Shown one piece after another: positions 11,377-21,522 of a DNA stretch of 64,000 bases; position 1 is the stretch's first letter; each line of letters starts with the position of its first letter. Source of the DNA: Ulva prolifera (Eukaryota > Chlorophyta > Ulvophyceae > Ulvales > Ulvaceae). The notes below the pieces were generated by a model. The model was given only the letters and a program-made list of their open reading frames with translations. It had not been told where the DNA came from and ran no database searches. The stretch is from contig CM041196.1 of assembly GCA_023078555.1 (NCBI GenBank), forward strand, positions 5,963,658-6,027,657, in the 5' to 3' direction. The position numbers and the translations under genes were made by a program.

Positions 11377-12054
11377 TGTGGGAATAAACAGGTGATCTGT
11401 CACTTGTTGTATTGGCCTTTGCTCAATACATACACAGCACCTGTGCATTCTCTGTTCAGACAAGATTACATGTGCTAAGTTGTCTCACCTGTGGGAATAA
11501 ACAGGTGATCTGTCACTTGTTGTATTGGCCTTTGCTCAATACATACACAGCACCTGCAACATCTGTTCTATGAACTATATGCTACCCACAGTTCTCACAA
11601 TGACACTCAGCACACGAACACAACATGCAGTCCAAACTACCGTAGCTGGATGTGCATACCTGTGCATTCTCTGTTCAGACAAGATGTCTGCTACAGAGTG
11701 CACGGCTGCATATATACCATTTCCACGCACACACCATGGTGCACAGAGCACAACACTCTGGCTCTGTGGAGCTCAGATCTACCAAATCATCCACACCATC
11801 ACATCATACTATACCATAGGATGTGTGGTGCTCTCACACGACTGCGTACGCGTCGTGTCACGCATCATGTCAGGCATCTGCCTGCATGCGTGTGTGTTGA
11901 CTCGTTTTCCTGAGTCTTCACTGTCCGTCTCACGTGTGCATGCAACACTAATAGAGGACAATCGGTCAATGAGGCAGCCATTGCTGCACCTCACATTTGA
12001 CTTCAATATTAGCATGACTCATTCTCACAGCCCAGAGAAGTCTGTGCTGCCACA
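11377..12054 (-). repeat. LTR 2 of the gag-only element (shared by both units)
   Basis: This is the central LTR of the array. It matches LTR 1 with an offset of 2071 and acts as 5' LTR for one internal region and 3' LTR for the other. Confidence 0.88.
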
Positions 12055-12686
12055 CTCCCCCTGAATGGTCATGCTATAGGCTGCAGTAGGATCCACATTC
12101 CCATGTGCCCCTTCTTCTCTTCTGCTTGTTCTTCTCAGTCACCCGTGCTGACATGTCATGACAGCATTTATAGACTCGTAACGCCCATGCACCCTTGTCA
12201 GACATTGGCCCAAGCAATTGCATCGCATTTTTGCTTCTCTCCCCCCGCGGCGCACCCTTGTGCTCTCAGCATTGCGTCGCTGCTGCACCCGTGGCCGTGT
12301 AGGATGCCGTCTTGACATCCATGCTGGACTGTACCAAGGTACCACGCTCGGGCACCCCTGCTCATTCTTGGTGCTTGTGCTCACGACTGTCTGTCCTTCT
12401 ATAGACACCTCGCATCGCTACACCCACCAGAGTGGAGCATCTCGTCCATGCAAGCTACTGCTTCATGAATTCAGGCAATATTCACTCGCACGTCGGTCAT
12501 ACTCTGTCCGATTCGCTGCTCATTGCTCGACAAAACAGTAAAAGAAATGATCAGAATGACTGCACACTCCCCCTGTTTGTCTCAATGTAGCACCCTTTCA
12601 CAAACAAGCTCCCTTAGCAACACATGCTGTGGCTTTCTGCACTGCAAATCTGGTGCAGTACATTCTATGTATGTGCTTCATGCATG

Positions 12687-13418
12687 CTACATGACAGAGA
12701 ACCCTTCAAACTCAAACTCGTGTCCGCAATGATGGCAGAAACGATGTCCCTCGCCGTTTGCAATCATGACACGGCCATCACGTTTATCATCGCCATGACT
12801 GTCATCATCGGAATCATGCATATGCCTTTCACGGGCTGACCGCTCTCGAGCGCTCTCCAGCAGTCGTGTCGCTGATTTCAGCTCAGTCACGACCTGGTTG
12901 AACCCCGTCTCGACGTGTGGTGTCAGCAACAACACGAGGGATCCCTTCTCCGACGATTCTCGAAGACCCCGCACGAGTGCGTTGGCGGCAAGTTCATCAG
13001 CCGCTTCGAAATTCGTATCTTTAAGCTTCTCGAGTACCTCCAGCACTCGTTCAGCAAACCGCGTGTATGACTCCGCCGTCGTCTGCCTCATCGCATTCAA
13101 TTGGTTGACGAGCAGCGGTTGCCTGAGCTGAAGCTCTGCTTCAAACTCAGCTCTTACCCTTTGCCACGCTTGCACCGAATTCGGAGCGCGTTTGATGATC
13201 CGCATCAAACCGCGATCGTCGACCGTCAGCAGCATTCGGCTCTTGACGTTGACATCCTCCCGGACTTCCGCCGGCTCCTCAGCGTCAGGCTCATCCGTGA
13301 GCCAGCGCTCGCAATTCATCGTTACCATCGAGGCTTCGAATTGCGCCGCCCACATGCGGTAGTCGCCATCTCTCTTCAGCTTTCTAACAGCGTTCAGAGC
13401 GTTGTTCCGGTACTCCAT
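12687..13418 (-). CDS. gag: Copia-type Gag protein, copy 2
   Basis: The translation is identical to the Gag at 10616-11347 (243 aa). It has the same start distance from its LTR and the same truncated zinc-knuckle-like end. Perfect identity of the two coding copies indicates very recent tandem duplication, gene conversion or an assembly duplication. Confidence 0.75.
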   Translation of the reverse strand: MEYRNNALNAVRKLKRDGDYRMWAAQFEASMVTMNCERWLTDEPDAEEPAEVREDVNVKSRMLLTVDDRGLMRIIKRAPNSVQAWQRVRAEFEAELQLRQPLLVNQLNAMRQTTAESYTRFAERVLEVLEKLKDTNFEAADELAANALVRGLRESSEKGSLVLLLTPHVETGFNQVVTELKSATRLLESARERSARERHMHDSDDDSHGDDKRDGRVMIANGEGHRFCHHCGHEFEFEGFSVM

Positions 13419-13436
13419 AGCGCAGTACTCGCGATA

Positions 13437-13447
13437 GGCCCATAACC
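13437..13447 (-). other. Half-tRNA primer-binding site, second unit
   Basis: GGTTATGGGCC lies next to LTR 3 on the element strand, identical to the site at 11366-11376. Confidence 0.75.
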
Positions 13448-14125
13448 TGTGGGAATAAACAGGTGATCTGTCACTTGTTGTATTGGCCTTTGCTCAATAC
13501 ATACACAGCACCTGTGCATTCTCTGTTCAGACAAGATTACATGTGCTAAGTTGTCTCACCTGTGGGAATAAACAGGTGATCTGTCACTTGTTGTATTGGC
13601 CTTTGCTCAATACATACACAGCACCTGCAACATCTGTTCTATGAACTATATGCTACCCACAGTTCTCACAATGACACTCAGCACACGAACACAACATGCA
13701 GTCCAAACTACCGTAGCTGGATGTGCATACCTGTGCATTCTCTGTTCAGACAAGATGTCTGCTACAGAGTGCACGGCTGCATATATACCATTTCCACGCA
13801 CACACCATGGTGCACAGAGCACAACACTCTGGCTCTGTGGAGCTCAGATCTACCAAATCATCCACACCATCACATCATACTATACCATAGGATGTGTGGT
13901 GCTCTCACACGACTGCGTACGCGTCGTGTCACGCATCATGTCAGGCATCTGCCTGCATGCGTGTGTGTTGACTCGTTTTCCTGAGTCTTCACTGTCCGTC
14001 TCACGTGTGCATGCAACACTAATAGAGGACAATCGGTCAATGAGGCAGCCATTGCTGCACCTCACATTTGACTTCAATATTAGCATGACTCATTCTCACA
14101 GCCCAGAGAAGTCTGTGCTGCCACA
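13448..14125 (-). repeat. LTR 3 of the gag-only element (outer 5' LTR)
   Basis: The last LTR ends in CCACA at 14125 and is followed at once by the CGAGT target duplication. In element orientation it is the 5' LTR of the array. Confidence 0.88.
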
Positions 14126-14393
14126 CGAGTCCATCACTGAGTTCCATGATCTCATCGCGTGGGAGACTCCAAGGGTCGGTATCAAGCAACTCTTCCAGCC
14201 TCCCACTGTTTCCTCGGTCATGAGAAGGCACAGACCCAACCGCAGGCTTCTTCGGGAGAGGCACAGAGCGGGAACATCCCACGGGCGTCACTATATCTGG
14301 CGGAGGGAAGAGTTCTTGTTCTTTTCTTAAGAAATTGCCACTCGGCGACAAGCTTGCTTGTGATCCCTTGACGTGCGATGCCGCGCCAAGTGA
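14126..14393 (-). pseudogene. 5' part of the coding exon split by the array
   Basis: The minus-strand frame is open from 14393 down to the insertion point. It includes KEQELFPPPD and ends ...DEIMELSDGL. It continues in frame at 9300 with EKAFNVINQKATNAKNWRN. There is no ATG in the open stretch, so the exon probably begins at a splice acceptor near 14350-14390. The family was not recognised. Confidence 0.5.
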
Positions 14394-14470
14394 TCAGAAG
14401 ACTGAGACCACTTGTCGCATTTATTACAAAAATACCAACCATGTGGTAATGCTATGAAGGAATCAGCTGA

Positions 14471-14526
14471 TTTATGGCGCCCAAGCGCGAAGCCCCTGCA
14501 GGGGCTTCGCGCTTGGGCGCCATAAA
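14471..14526. repeat. Perfect 56-bp loop-free palindrome
   Basis: The arm starting TTTATGGCGCCCAAGCGCG (14471-14498) is followed directly by its reverse complement (14499-14526), with no mismatch and no spacer. It lies about 100 bases upstream of the broken gene's first visible exon. Such perfect palindromes are unstable in bacterial cloning and can extrude as cruciforms. Confidence 0.95.
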
Positions 14527-14996
14527 CCCAGTCCCATCCTCGAAAGCGGCACCGTAGGAATATACGTCTACAGATTACACGATATCAGCAGCGTTGCAAA
14601 GGAAGTTTGAAGATCCTTACCGCAAATTGTTCAGACATGCCACCCGCATACAAGTGTCGGTCCCATGACAGCACATGTGGCGAAGGCCCACATCAATCCC
14701 GACGAGCTGAGTGGAGCGTCGCCTGCAAAGATCACGGTCCTGGCAAGTGGCGAAGTGTATTGTAATTAGCTACTCTGGTATCTGCTGCAGTCGACCGTGT
14801 GACATTTGACACTGGAGTAGGCTAGCACCACGACCCAGACTGTTTAAATGCTTGCATCCAGCACAGCAGCACGGTACCAGTTGCGGCCATAGTCCATTTA
14901 ACTCCACATCCAATAGTTTAAAACCCGGTCGTAAACTACAGAATCCAACTTCAAAAATGAGTTTAGGTAGCAGGTCCTATCAAAGCGCCTAACCAC
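14527..14996. other. No gene recognised
   Basis: This interval between the palindrome and the hAT element shows only short ORFs. The 8-bp hAT target duplication CTAACCAC is at 14989-14996. Confidence 0.5.
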
Positions 14997-15373
14997 TAGG
15001 GCTGTAAATTTAACTTTACCCCCATTTTAACGGAGTTTAAAATGCTATTTTACTTTACAGTTTTAACGTTAAAACGATTTCGAGGCTTTAAAGGGGTCAT
15101 TTTACTTTTATTTTACTTTAACGCATTTTAACTTTAAGGGTCCTTTAAAACCAAAGTTGAAGCCAAAAAGGGCTGCATTCTGATGGCTTTGACCGACCTC
15201 ACAGGACAAACATCACTAACAAAGCACGGTGGTCATGATATAACTCACAGCACACCTGTTGCTGGCTCCTAGTACTTAAATCCGTGTCGCTATGCGCTTG
15301 CTCATGCTGTGGGAGTCAGTTCCCGTAGCCCGTGTGCACCTGTCACTGATTTGGCAGTGAGCAACTTCCAGAC

Positions 15374-15553
15374 ATGGCACAAGACAAACGTCCTGCTGAA
15401 CCTCTGCAAGAGACTGAAAGTTCCAATGAGGCAAATCTGGCTGATTCGGCAGATGTAGGTGGCTCCAATCTGCGCAGAAAGCCAGTTGCGACTGATGTTG
15501 TGTCTCATGGTGTTGTTGAAAAGTTTGCCGAGCTCGAGAGAGGCTGCCATTGA
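15374..15553 (+). CDS. Short ORF inside the hAT element
   Basis: This ORF has 59 codons from ATG to TGA, beginning MAQDKRPAEPLQETESS. It may be the remaining N-terminal part of the transposase, but no BED zinc finger or other domain is visible. It overlaps the C-terminal transposase remnant in another frame. It may be only a chance ORF. Confidence 0.25.
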   Translation: MAQDKRPAEPLQETESSNEANLADSADVGGSNLRRKPVATDVVSHGVVEKFAELERGCH

Positions 15554-15899
15554 AATCATGTCTGCGAAGCCCTGCTGTGCAACTGTGGAGAGGCTGTGGA
15601 ATATATTTCTAGACAACTTGACCTCCAAGAGAAGGTCAATGAAAAGCAGTACGCTGGCAACGCCATAGTACACCAAAATCAACCTCCGTCACCTAGGCGA
15701 TAATGATGCAGCTGTTGACGAAATTCGATGTTTTGAACATCTGCTTAGTTTTGTTGATGAAGTGTATGAGGAAGACTCTTCTGGATCTGGTGTGCCAGAA
15801 TTCTGTTCGAACGAGGGTGCAGTAGCATGTGGCCTGCAGTCTGACAGCCTAGGAGCATCTCCATCGTCGTCAAGTTGCTCAGGAGACGCAGACAATTGA
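15459..15899 (+). pseudogene. hAT transposase C-terminal (dimerisation) remnant
   Basis: One frame reads ...CCATVERLWNIFLDNLTSK, then RRSMKSSTLATP, an in-frame stop at 15666-15668, and then YTKINLRHL and an acidic Ser-rich tail ending at TGA 15897-15899. The order ERxW...SKRR...L...NLR is the hAT C-terminal dimerisation motif found in many hAT transposases. The catalytic core and zinc finger are missing. The internal stop makes this a remnant. The identification rests on motif order only. Confidence 0.6.
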
Positions 15900-16144
15900 T
15901 AGGCGGTGCAATAGGTGTATCTAGGTGGCTGTGGACGTGTTTGTGCCGTGTTTGTGCCGTGCCATTGGCCGAAACTGCCTCCTCGACATGTTTAACAGTT
16001 TTACTGGTAAAGCAGGAAAACACTAGTTTAAAACACGTTTAAAGTAAAGATTTTTTGACCTATTTTACTTTTATTTTACTTTAGCTTTGTCAATTAACGT
16101 TAAACCCTGCCCCCAGATGTTAAATTTACAGCCCTACTAACCAC

Positions 16145-16935
16145 ACACACGGGGAACTTGGACAATCCGAGACGACGGAACAGTCAGTCGAGGTAAGGCC
16201 TTTTAGCTATACGCCGCGATGACCGGTAGCACCTATCTGATACATCGAGGCTGCGCTAGGCTCAGCATCACAACACCCGGCATACGCGCACCTGTACCAG
16301 CGGCTCACCCAAGACGGTGCGCCACAACACGACCATAAAGTGCACGAGGGCCTCGAAAGAGCACGACAAATCACCAAAGACCAACCTTTATGAAATGCTT
16401 CACATCTTCATGCCAGTTCAGCTCGATCCATGGTCCATTACACACTGTCTGGCAATGGCTCACGCAGGGAATGCTCACCCACTCAGGCGGCTCACCTTCC
16501 GGGGTGAGCAACCAGCATACACCATTGTACCAAACACACCACAACACACGCAAATTCCACTTTCATCGAGTCACCAATACACAATATGACCCGTTGCACA
16601 CCAAGAAGCCAATTAAAGCCCGAAACGAGCCATTGTGGCGAATCTAGCCAGTTGCTCACCCGCCCTTGACTCACCCACGGATCTGGCTCACCCAGGTGAG
16701 GCAATATGGCTGTAGTCACTGTGACGTGGCCGTCTACTAGTACTTTCATGCAGCTCGCCGGCGGTGCTTGCTGAGGCCTTGCAAAGGTCGTTATAACGCG
16801 ATACTGCTATTGTTTAGTGGTCAGCGGTGTTCACCGCAATGCGCAATGTGGTCCGCACAGTGTCTGAGCGCTTTCCGGCTCAGACAGACCACTGTACATT
16901 TACTAATAGTATAGGAGATCTCAGTTCAAGATCTT
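16145..16935. other. No gene recognised
   Basis: This stretch carries several GCTCACC/CTCACCC motifs (about 16290-16710), loosely resembling the GCGCACC-rich stretch at 6130-6570. The ORFs are short. It may be a diverged repeat, but I cannot define its ends. Confidence 0.4.
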
Positions 16936-17796
16936 CCATGGCTACAGCTTGTTTTATACTCATGCCATGTATATAATACACAATCTATTGGACACGCCAG
17001 AACGAAATGGGGTCAGAGCCGCTGAAGGAATCAACCGCAGAGCGACAAAACAACCCATCCCCAAGAGTGAACAACACTTGTATTTATTCTTCATAGCGCT
17101 CCAGTCGCGCAGAGCAGCTGCCTACATGTGACAGTACATGACCCCACAAGTCACAACGGCTAGCTAGCCGGAAGGCGTCCTATATAGGACGCCTTCCACT
17201 GGTGGCACAGCAATCGCGATATCGATAACATTAAAGATAACGTCCCACCAGTGAATGCGGCAGCCCGAGCATGCATGCATGCACCCCCGGGCCCAGAGCT
17301 GGGTCAACAAGAGATTTCTCACTCCAGAGCGTCACTGTGATGGGAATGATGTGCCTGGAGCTCATGCATGCCGTCCGCCATGTGCTCCAGGCCTTTGTAT
17401 CACTGATGGGTTGAGGACGGTATCAAAGCTACCCGGCAGCGGGGCCCCTCCTTTTCTGGAGGTCGACCACGATCGTGGGTTTGATTCTGCGTGCGCTTTG
17501 GGGCCTCGAAGCGGCCGTGCGCGACCACCTCGCTCAGCACGGGAGGAGGCCGTGTGAGTTGCGCACGGGCGTCTGACGGGCGTCTGGGTTTCCAGGTGGT
17601 TTACCCCCTCAGCATATGTAGTCCCATCAATTCGGAGTTGTTCGTGTCCTCTTCAGGATACTGCTAGCAGTAACTTCAGGTTTACTTTAATTTTACAGCG
17701 AGGAGGTGGCGTCAGATGGCTGCTGCGCAGCTCCAGTGGATCCAGACAAGAGACCGGCGCCGTGCGGTGCCTGCAGGACGGCATCATCATGGCCAT
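16936..17796. repeat. 861-bp direct repeat, right copy
   Basis: This matches window positions 1-861. After 17796 the sequence (GTTGCAATTG) no longer matches that after 861 (CACTAGCAGG). Confidence 0.9.
17170..17197. repeat. Perfect 28-bp palindrome (second copy)
   Basis: This is the same palindrome as at 235-262, carried by the direct repeat. Confidence 0.9.
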
Positions 17797-19208
17797 GTTG
17801 CAATTGTTAACGCTCGAGAGTTGAGAAAAAACGTTAGCTCTACCCGGAATGAACGATTTTTCAACAAGTAGTACGAGGTCGGCGATTAGATATAGTAATC
17901 CTACATACCTGAGGCCTCCAGCGGCCCCGGGCGCGTCTGAGGCCAGCGTGGCTGCTCATGCATGCGGACTCATGCATGCAGACGCCTTACAGCCGCAACT
18001 GCAGGGTGATGCGATGCCCCGGTCGAGCTGGCGCTTCAAGCACCAGCCACGCCGGGGCCTGCAGGAGCAGCTACGTGGGTGTCTTTGGGGGATTCCGGAG
18101 CCAGCTGGCCGCCATGCATACGAGAACAGCTCAGCGCGGCCATGGACTTGCAACTCATGCGTTGCCCGCAACCACATCCTACATGGAGGATGTGGTTGCG
18201 GGCAACACATGAGTTGCTGCTGTGCAAACCGGATCCTTCGAAGGCTGCAGCATCAGGCTGTAGTATATGCATACATCATGATGTACGGGGGATGGCATAT
18301 ACCTACAGGGTAAAGTACATTCTCGATTGCCTCTGTCACGGTGCAACAGCGAATACATTCGGAGCCAGCAGATCGATCGATCAGGGTCGTGCTGCGTGCT
18401 GTGTGCTGTGCGCTGCGTGCTGTGTGCCCGTGCGGTCGATTCGGCAATCCTACAGTACACGCACGTGCCATGAGCTGTGCTTCTTATTCATTGTTTTACA
18501 TCACCGGAAGACCGCGGGATCTTCTGACCTGGTAACCCCACGGGGCCTCCGAGTCGACTGCTCAGGTGCGGCCCCGGGGATCGATCGGCCGCTGTATTTC
18601 GGTTCTCTCAAGACAATTGTCTGCAGTTTTTGTGCGATGTGCGTCCGGACTCTCACCTAGTGTGTTCATCTGCGGTGTCCAGTCCACGAAGGCATCGTCC
18701 ATGAATGCATTGCGATCCTCTACGTAAAGCCAGCTGGTGTTTGTGTGTAGCATGCCCGTGGGCATGGCAGGTGTCCACTGGCACCCTCATGCATGCAACG
18801 CGTTTCCGAGCTCGCCAAGCCCGCAGGCACAGGCTGCCCCTCCTACACAAATCCAATTAACAAAAGTACACACATGCCACAGTCCATCTCCATGCATCAA
18901 AGGAGACAGTCGTAGCGCAGGCGGAGCTGCAGGATCACTCCAGGACTCGTGAGCAACGTTAACGCCGTAGTGGCTCGACGCATCCACCCGCAGATCTCAC
19001 ACTCGCTCACGGCCACGTGTTGAGAAGCCCCCCCAAGGACCCAGCTGCTGTGTCCCCTCTGCAAGTCCTTTTCCAGCTCTTCCAGGTGATTGACGACCGC
19101 ATTGATATTCTTGGATCAGAGAAGATGGCCGCTATATCATATGATATAGATATCTAGGACAAATTCCGTCAAGGCTCTAATGCAGGCACCCTCAGCCAGC
19201 ACAGCGCA
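17797..19208. other. Partial copy of the duplicated module's flank; no gene recognised
   Basis: Much of 18.3-19.16 kb resembles 25.3-26.16 kb. Shared blocks include a GTGCTGTGTGC-rich stretch, a CCACAGTCCATCTCCATGCA block and GGATCAGAGAAGATGGCCGC. This is therefore a truncated fifth copy of the 3' flank of the VOC genes. No intact exon was found in it. Confidence 0.5.
18150..18217. repeat. Long inverted repeat (31-bp arms, 6-base loop)
   Basis: The arm at 18150-18180 pairs with 18187-18217 with one mismatch across a loop of ACATGG. The inner 20 bp (18161-18180 with 18187-18206) are perfect. It would fold into a strong hairpin if transcribed. Confidence 0.9.
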
Positions 19209-20428
19209 GTGGAATCGCGTGTGTTTGAAGCTTTATAACGGACTCCATGAAAGTTATGGGTGCAACTTGCACCCATAACACTGTGTGTTTGAAAACGATC
19301 ACTGATGGTTGCTCCTGTGCAGCACGCTATATATATTGTTGGCGTTGCCACAATCGCTCCGTACAAGTGCAGCATGAAGTGCGTGCATGGATCCGTGCTC
19401 CGTGCTGCGCCTACATGCCCGAGCACGGTCGCTGTGAAGGGCTGCATCCCGTTGTCAATGTGAATCATATGCTGTGCATGCTGAGCTGACCTGCAGCTGG
19501 CACGTGCCAACAGCTGCAGGCAGCCGCAGAGAAACTGCCGACCAGCTGCTGACCTGCTGCCAGGCCACTGCTGACGTGCTGATATGTTACTAGGATAAAG
19601 GCGGCGAGGCGGGCAGCACCGCGGAACCAGCAAGCAGCGCAGGAACACGATCTGGTGCGCTAGGTTCTTGCTGCTACCCTGCTGCTGTGCTGCTGTCGTG
19701 CCACTGCTGACTCAGGCGCTGCTGCTGGCTCAGGTCGGAACTGCCGCTGACCTGCTGCCAAGCGGATGCCAGCCACCGCTACACTGCACTGCGGCCTGCT
19801 TGCTGCTCATGTGTGCTTGCTGCAGCCTGCTTGCTGCTCATGTGTGCTTGCTGCGGCCTGCTTGCTGCTTGCTGCTGGCCTGCTGCACTGCCCGCCTGCC
19901 GACCGACAGAGTGGATGTCGCTTGCACCTGTTCAGATCCGGCCAACATCTGCGACGAGTCCACATCGGACACTGCCCACAGCGGAAATAAACAAAAAAAA
20001 CAAACGACATTTCCAGTAGTACCTCAGGTAGCACACATGCATGGCTTCACTTCAGCACAGGTGGGGCTCCAGCCTGAGCGGCAGCTCCCAAAGTCACAGT
20101 GCATAGGTGGCAGTAAAGCCACAAGCTCGAGTGAGCGCATGTGGGGCATGCATGCCATGGCCCAACCAATCATGCATGCAGCATGGTCCATGACGCTACA
20201 GTGTGGATAGTTAAGCAGCATGAAGTCAGGACCCCGGATCATGCATGCAGCCTTTGAAGTGCACAAGTGTGGATAGACCAACAGCCTCCACAGCACGCTT
20301 GCCAGGTGTCCACGACATAGTTTTTGTTGATGGTGCGTCGACGTCTGGGTGAAAGCCTTGGGGTGGATGACCAGACGTCTGTGACATTGTGCATCCAACA
20401 TTCATCCAACACATATCCAATGCACTCT

Positions 20429-20446
20429 GGGGGGGGGGGGGGGGGG
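20429..20446. repeat. Homopolymer run of 18 G
   Basis: This is an uninterrupted G run in the module's spacer, with no counterpart at the matching position of unit B. It is likely to be length-unstable. Confidence 0.85.
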
Positions 20447-21025
20447 CAGGAAGCGAGCCGGTGTCAGGGTGTGGTGCGGGCATGGCAGGGATTGCCCGGC
20501 ATCAGTACCACACGCAGTGTTGCACAGCTTGCGCTCACAGGCTGCACTGGCTGCGAACAAATCAAAAGAAACAGGCTGCCCCTCGCAGCCTCACCGGCAC
20601 AGGCTGCGGCAGCCTTGAAACATCAACGGGTTTGGTATTTACATCACACAGTCCATCCCCGTGCATGTATTGGGAGCTGCAGGCTCCCAGGCGGAGCTGT
20701 CGACTCTCCCGAGCACAGCATATGCAATGGCCCTGCTAACTGTTTCCCGCAGCTCTCACACTCACTCGCAGCCATTGGTTGAAAGGAAAACTCAGACACC
20801 ATCTGATGTGTGCAAATACTTGATAGACACTTACGGCCTGAACGAGCCAGGCAGGGCAGCAAAGACCTTCCTGGAGAAAACAAATCTGAAGCCATTTCGG
20901 ATATATTCCGGAAAGGCTCCAACGCAAATCAGATTCGAAAAGTGCGGACGCTCCCTTGTCCTTCACACCCTGTTTTGAGTGCACACTCAGCATGTGCAGC
21001 TCTACCTGTGTCTACACTGTAGACT

Positions 21026-21097
21026 CTACAGGCCGTCACACAGTGCCATCCACGCCTCCTCGTCGGCCTTCTTTCCCAGGGACTCCAATGCCTGTTC
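21026..21097 (-). pseudogene. Truncated VOC-gene tail, unit A
   Basis: The last 23 or so codons read ...ADEEAWMALCDGL then TAG, matching the end of the VOC genes (SEKAWMALYDGL). The DPYGHLW metal-fold segment expected upstream is absent. The 3' flank shared by all VOC tails follows. This is a fragment left by duplication. Confidence 0.6.
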
Positions 21098-21522
21098 AGG
21101 CACATAATGGCAAGGAAACATGCAAACACCACGAGCTCAACAGCCAGAGTTGATGTAAGACAACCCCTCAGGTCTCTGATGGCCCGTCAGGGATCAGGCC
21201 GTGGCGTTTCCTCCACAACCAGGGCAGTCTCTATGTGGGCACACTTTGCCCATAACAGTGCAGCCCAGTGCTCACAGGACCGGTTATGGTTGGACGAGCG
21301 GACCTTCAGGCTTCATTGGCAGGCATAACAGTGCAGCCCCTAAGACACTTCCCCAGGTGCGCCGCCCGTGCACCTCCCGCAGCAGCAACCTGCAGCTTCA
21401 CGATGGTGTCTCAAGACGGCGAGACGGCACATGAAGATGGCTATGAGGTCGTTTGGTGGCCCTCTCCTTTCTGCCTGACTTCCCCATTCCCTGATTCCCT
21501 TCATCGCCCCCGTTCACTCCCA

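Larger units (their letters stand above)
9306..14125 (-). mobile_element. Gag-only copia-like LTR element array (LTR-int-LTR-int-LTR)
   Basis: Three identical-looking 678-bp LTRs alternate with two 1393-bp internal regions, period 2071. On the plus strand each LTR begins TGTGG and ends CCACA. The target duplication CGAGT lies at 9301-9305 and 14126-14130, so the whole array sits at one insertion site. The element reads on the minus strand: PBS, a gag ORF, a short tail and a polypurine tract. There is no protease, integrase, reverse transcriptase or RNase H, so it must be mobilised in trans. This is the layout known for TR-GAG non-autonomous elements. The tandem form probably arose by recombination between LTRs, or is a collapsed or duplicated assembly. 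Confidence 0.88.
14997..16136 (+). mobile_element. hAT-family DNA transposon, internally deleted
   Basis: The element has perfect 18-bp terminal inverted repeats (TAGGGCTGTAAATTTAAC at 14997-15014 and its complement at 16119-16136). An 8-bp target duplication CTAACCAC lies on both sides (14989-14996 and 16137-16144). Both features are hallmarks of hAT elements. Subterminal T/A-rich motifs built around TTTTACTTTAACG occur near both ends and may be transposase-binding repeats. The 1140 bp include a short N-terminal ORF and a decayed C-terminal transposase segment. The copy is therefore non-autonomous, but its perfect ends and target duplication suggest fairly recent mobility. Confidence 0.9.

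Noticed and set aside
19668-20210. 180-aa Cys/Leu/Ala-rich plus-strand ORF
   Set aside because: It is produced by CTGCTG-type microsatellite sequence that expands in the module spacer; the matching part of unit B has no equivalent ORF.
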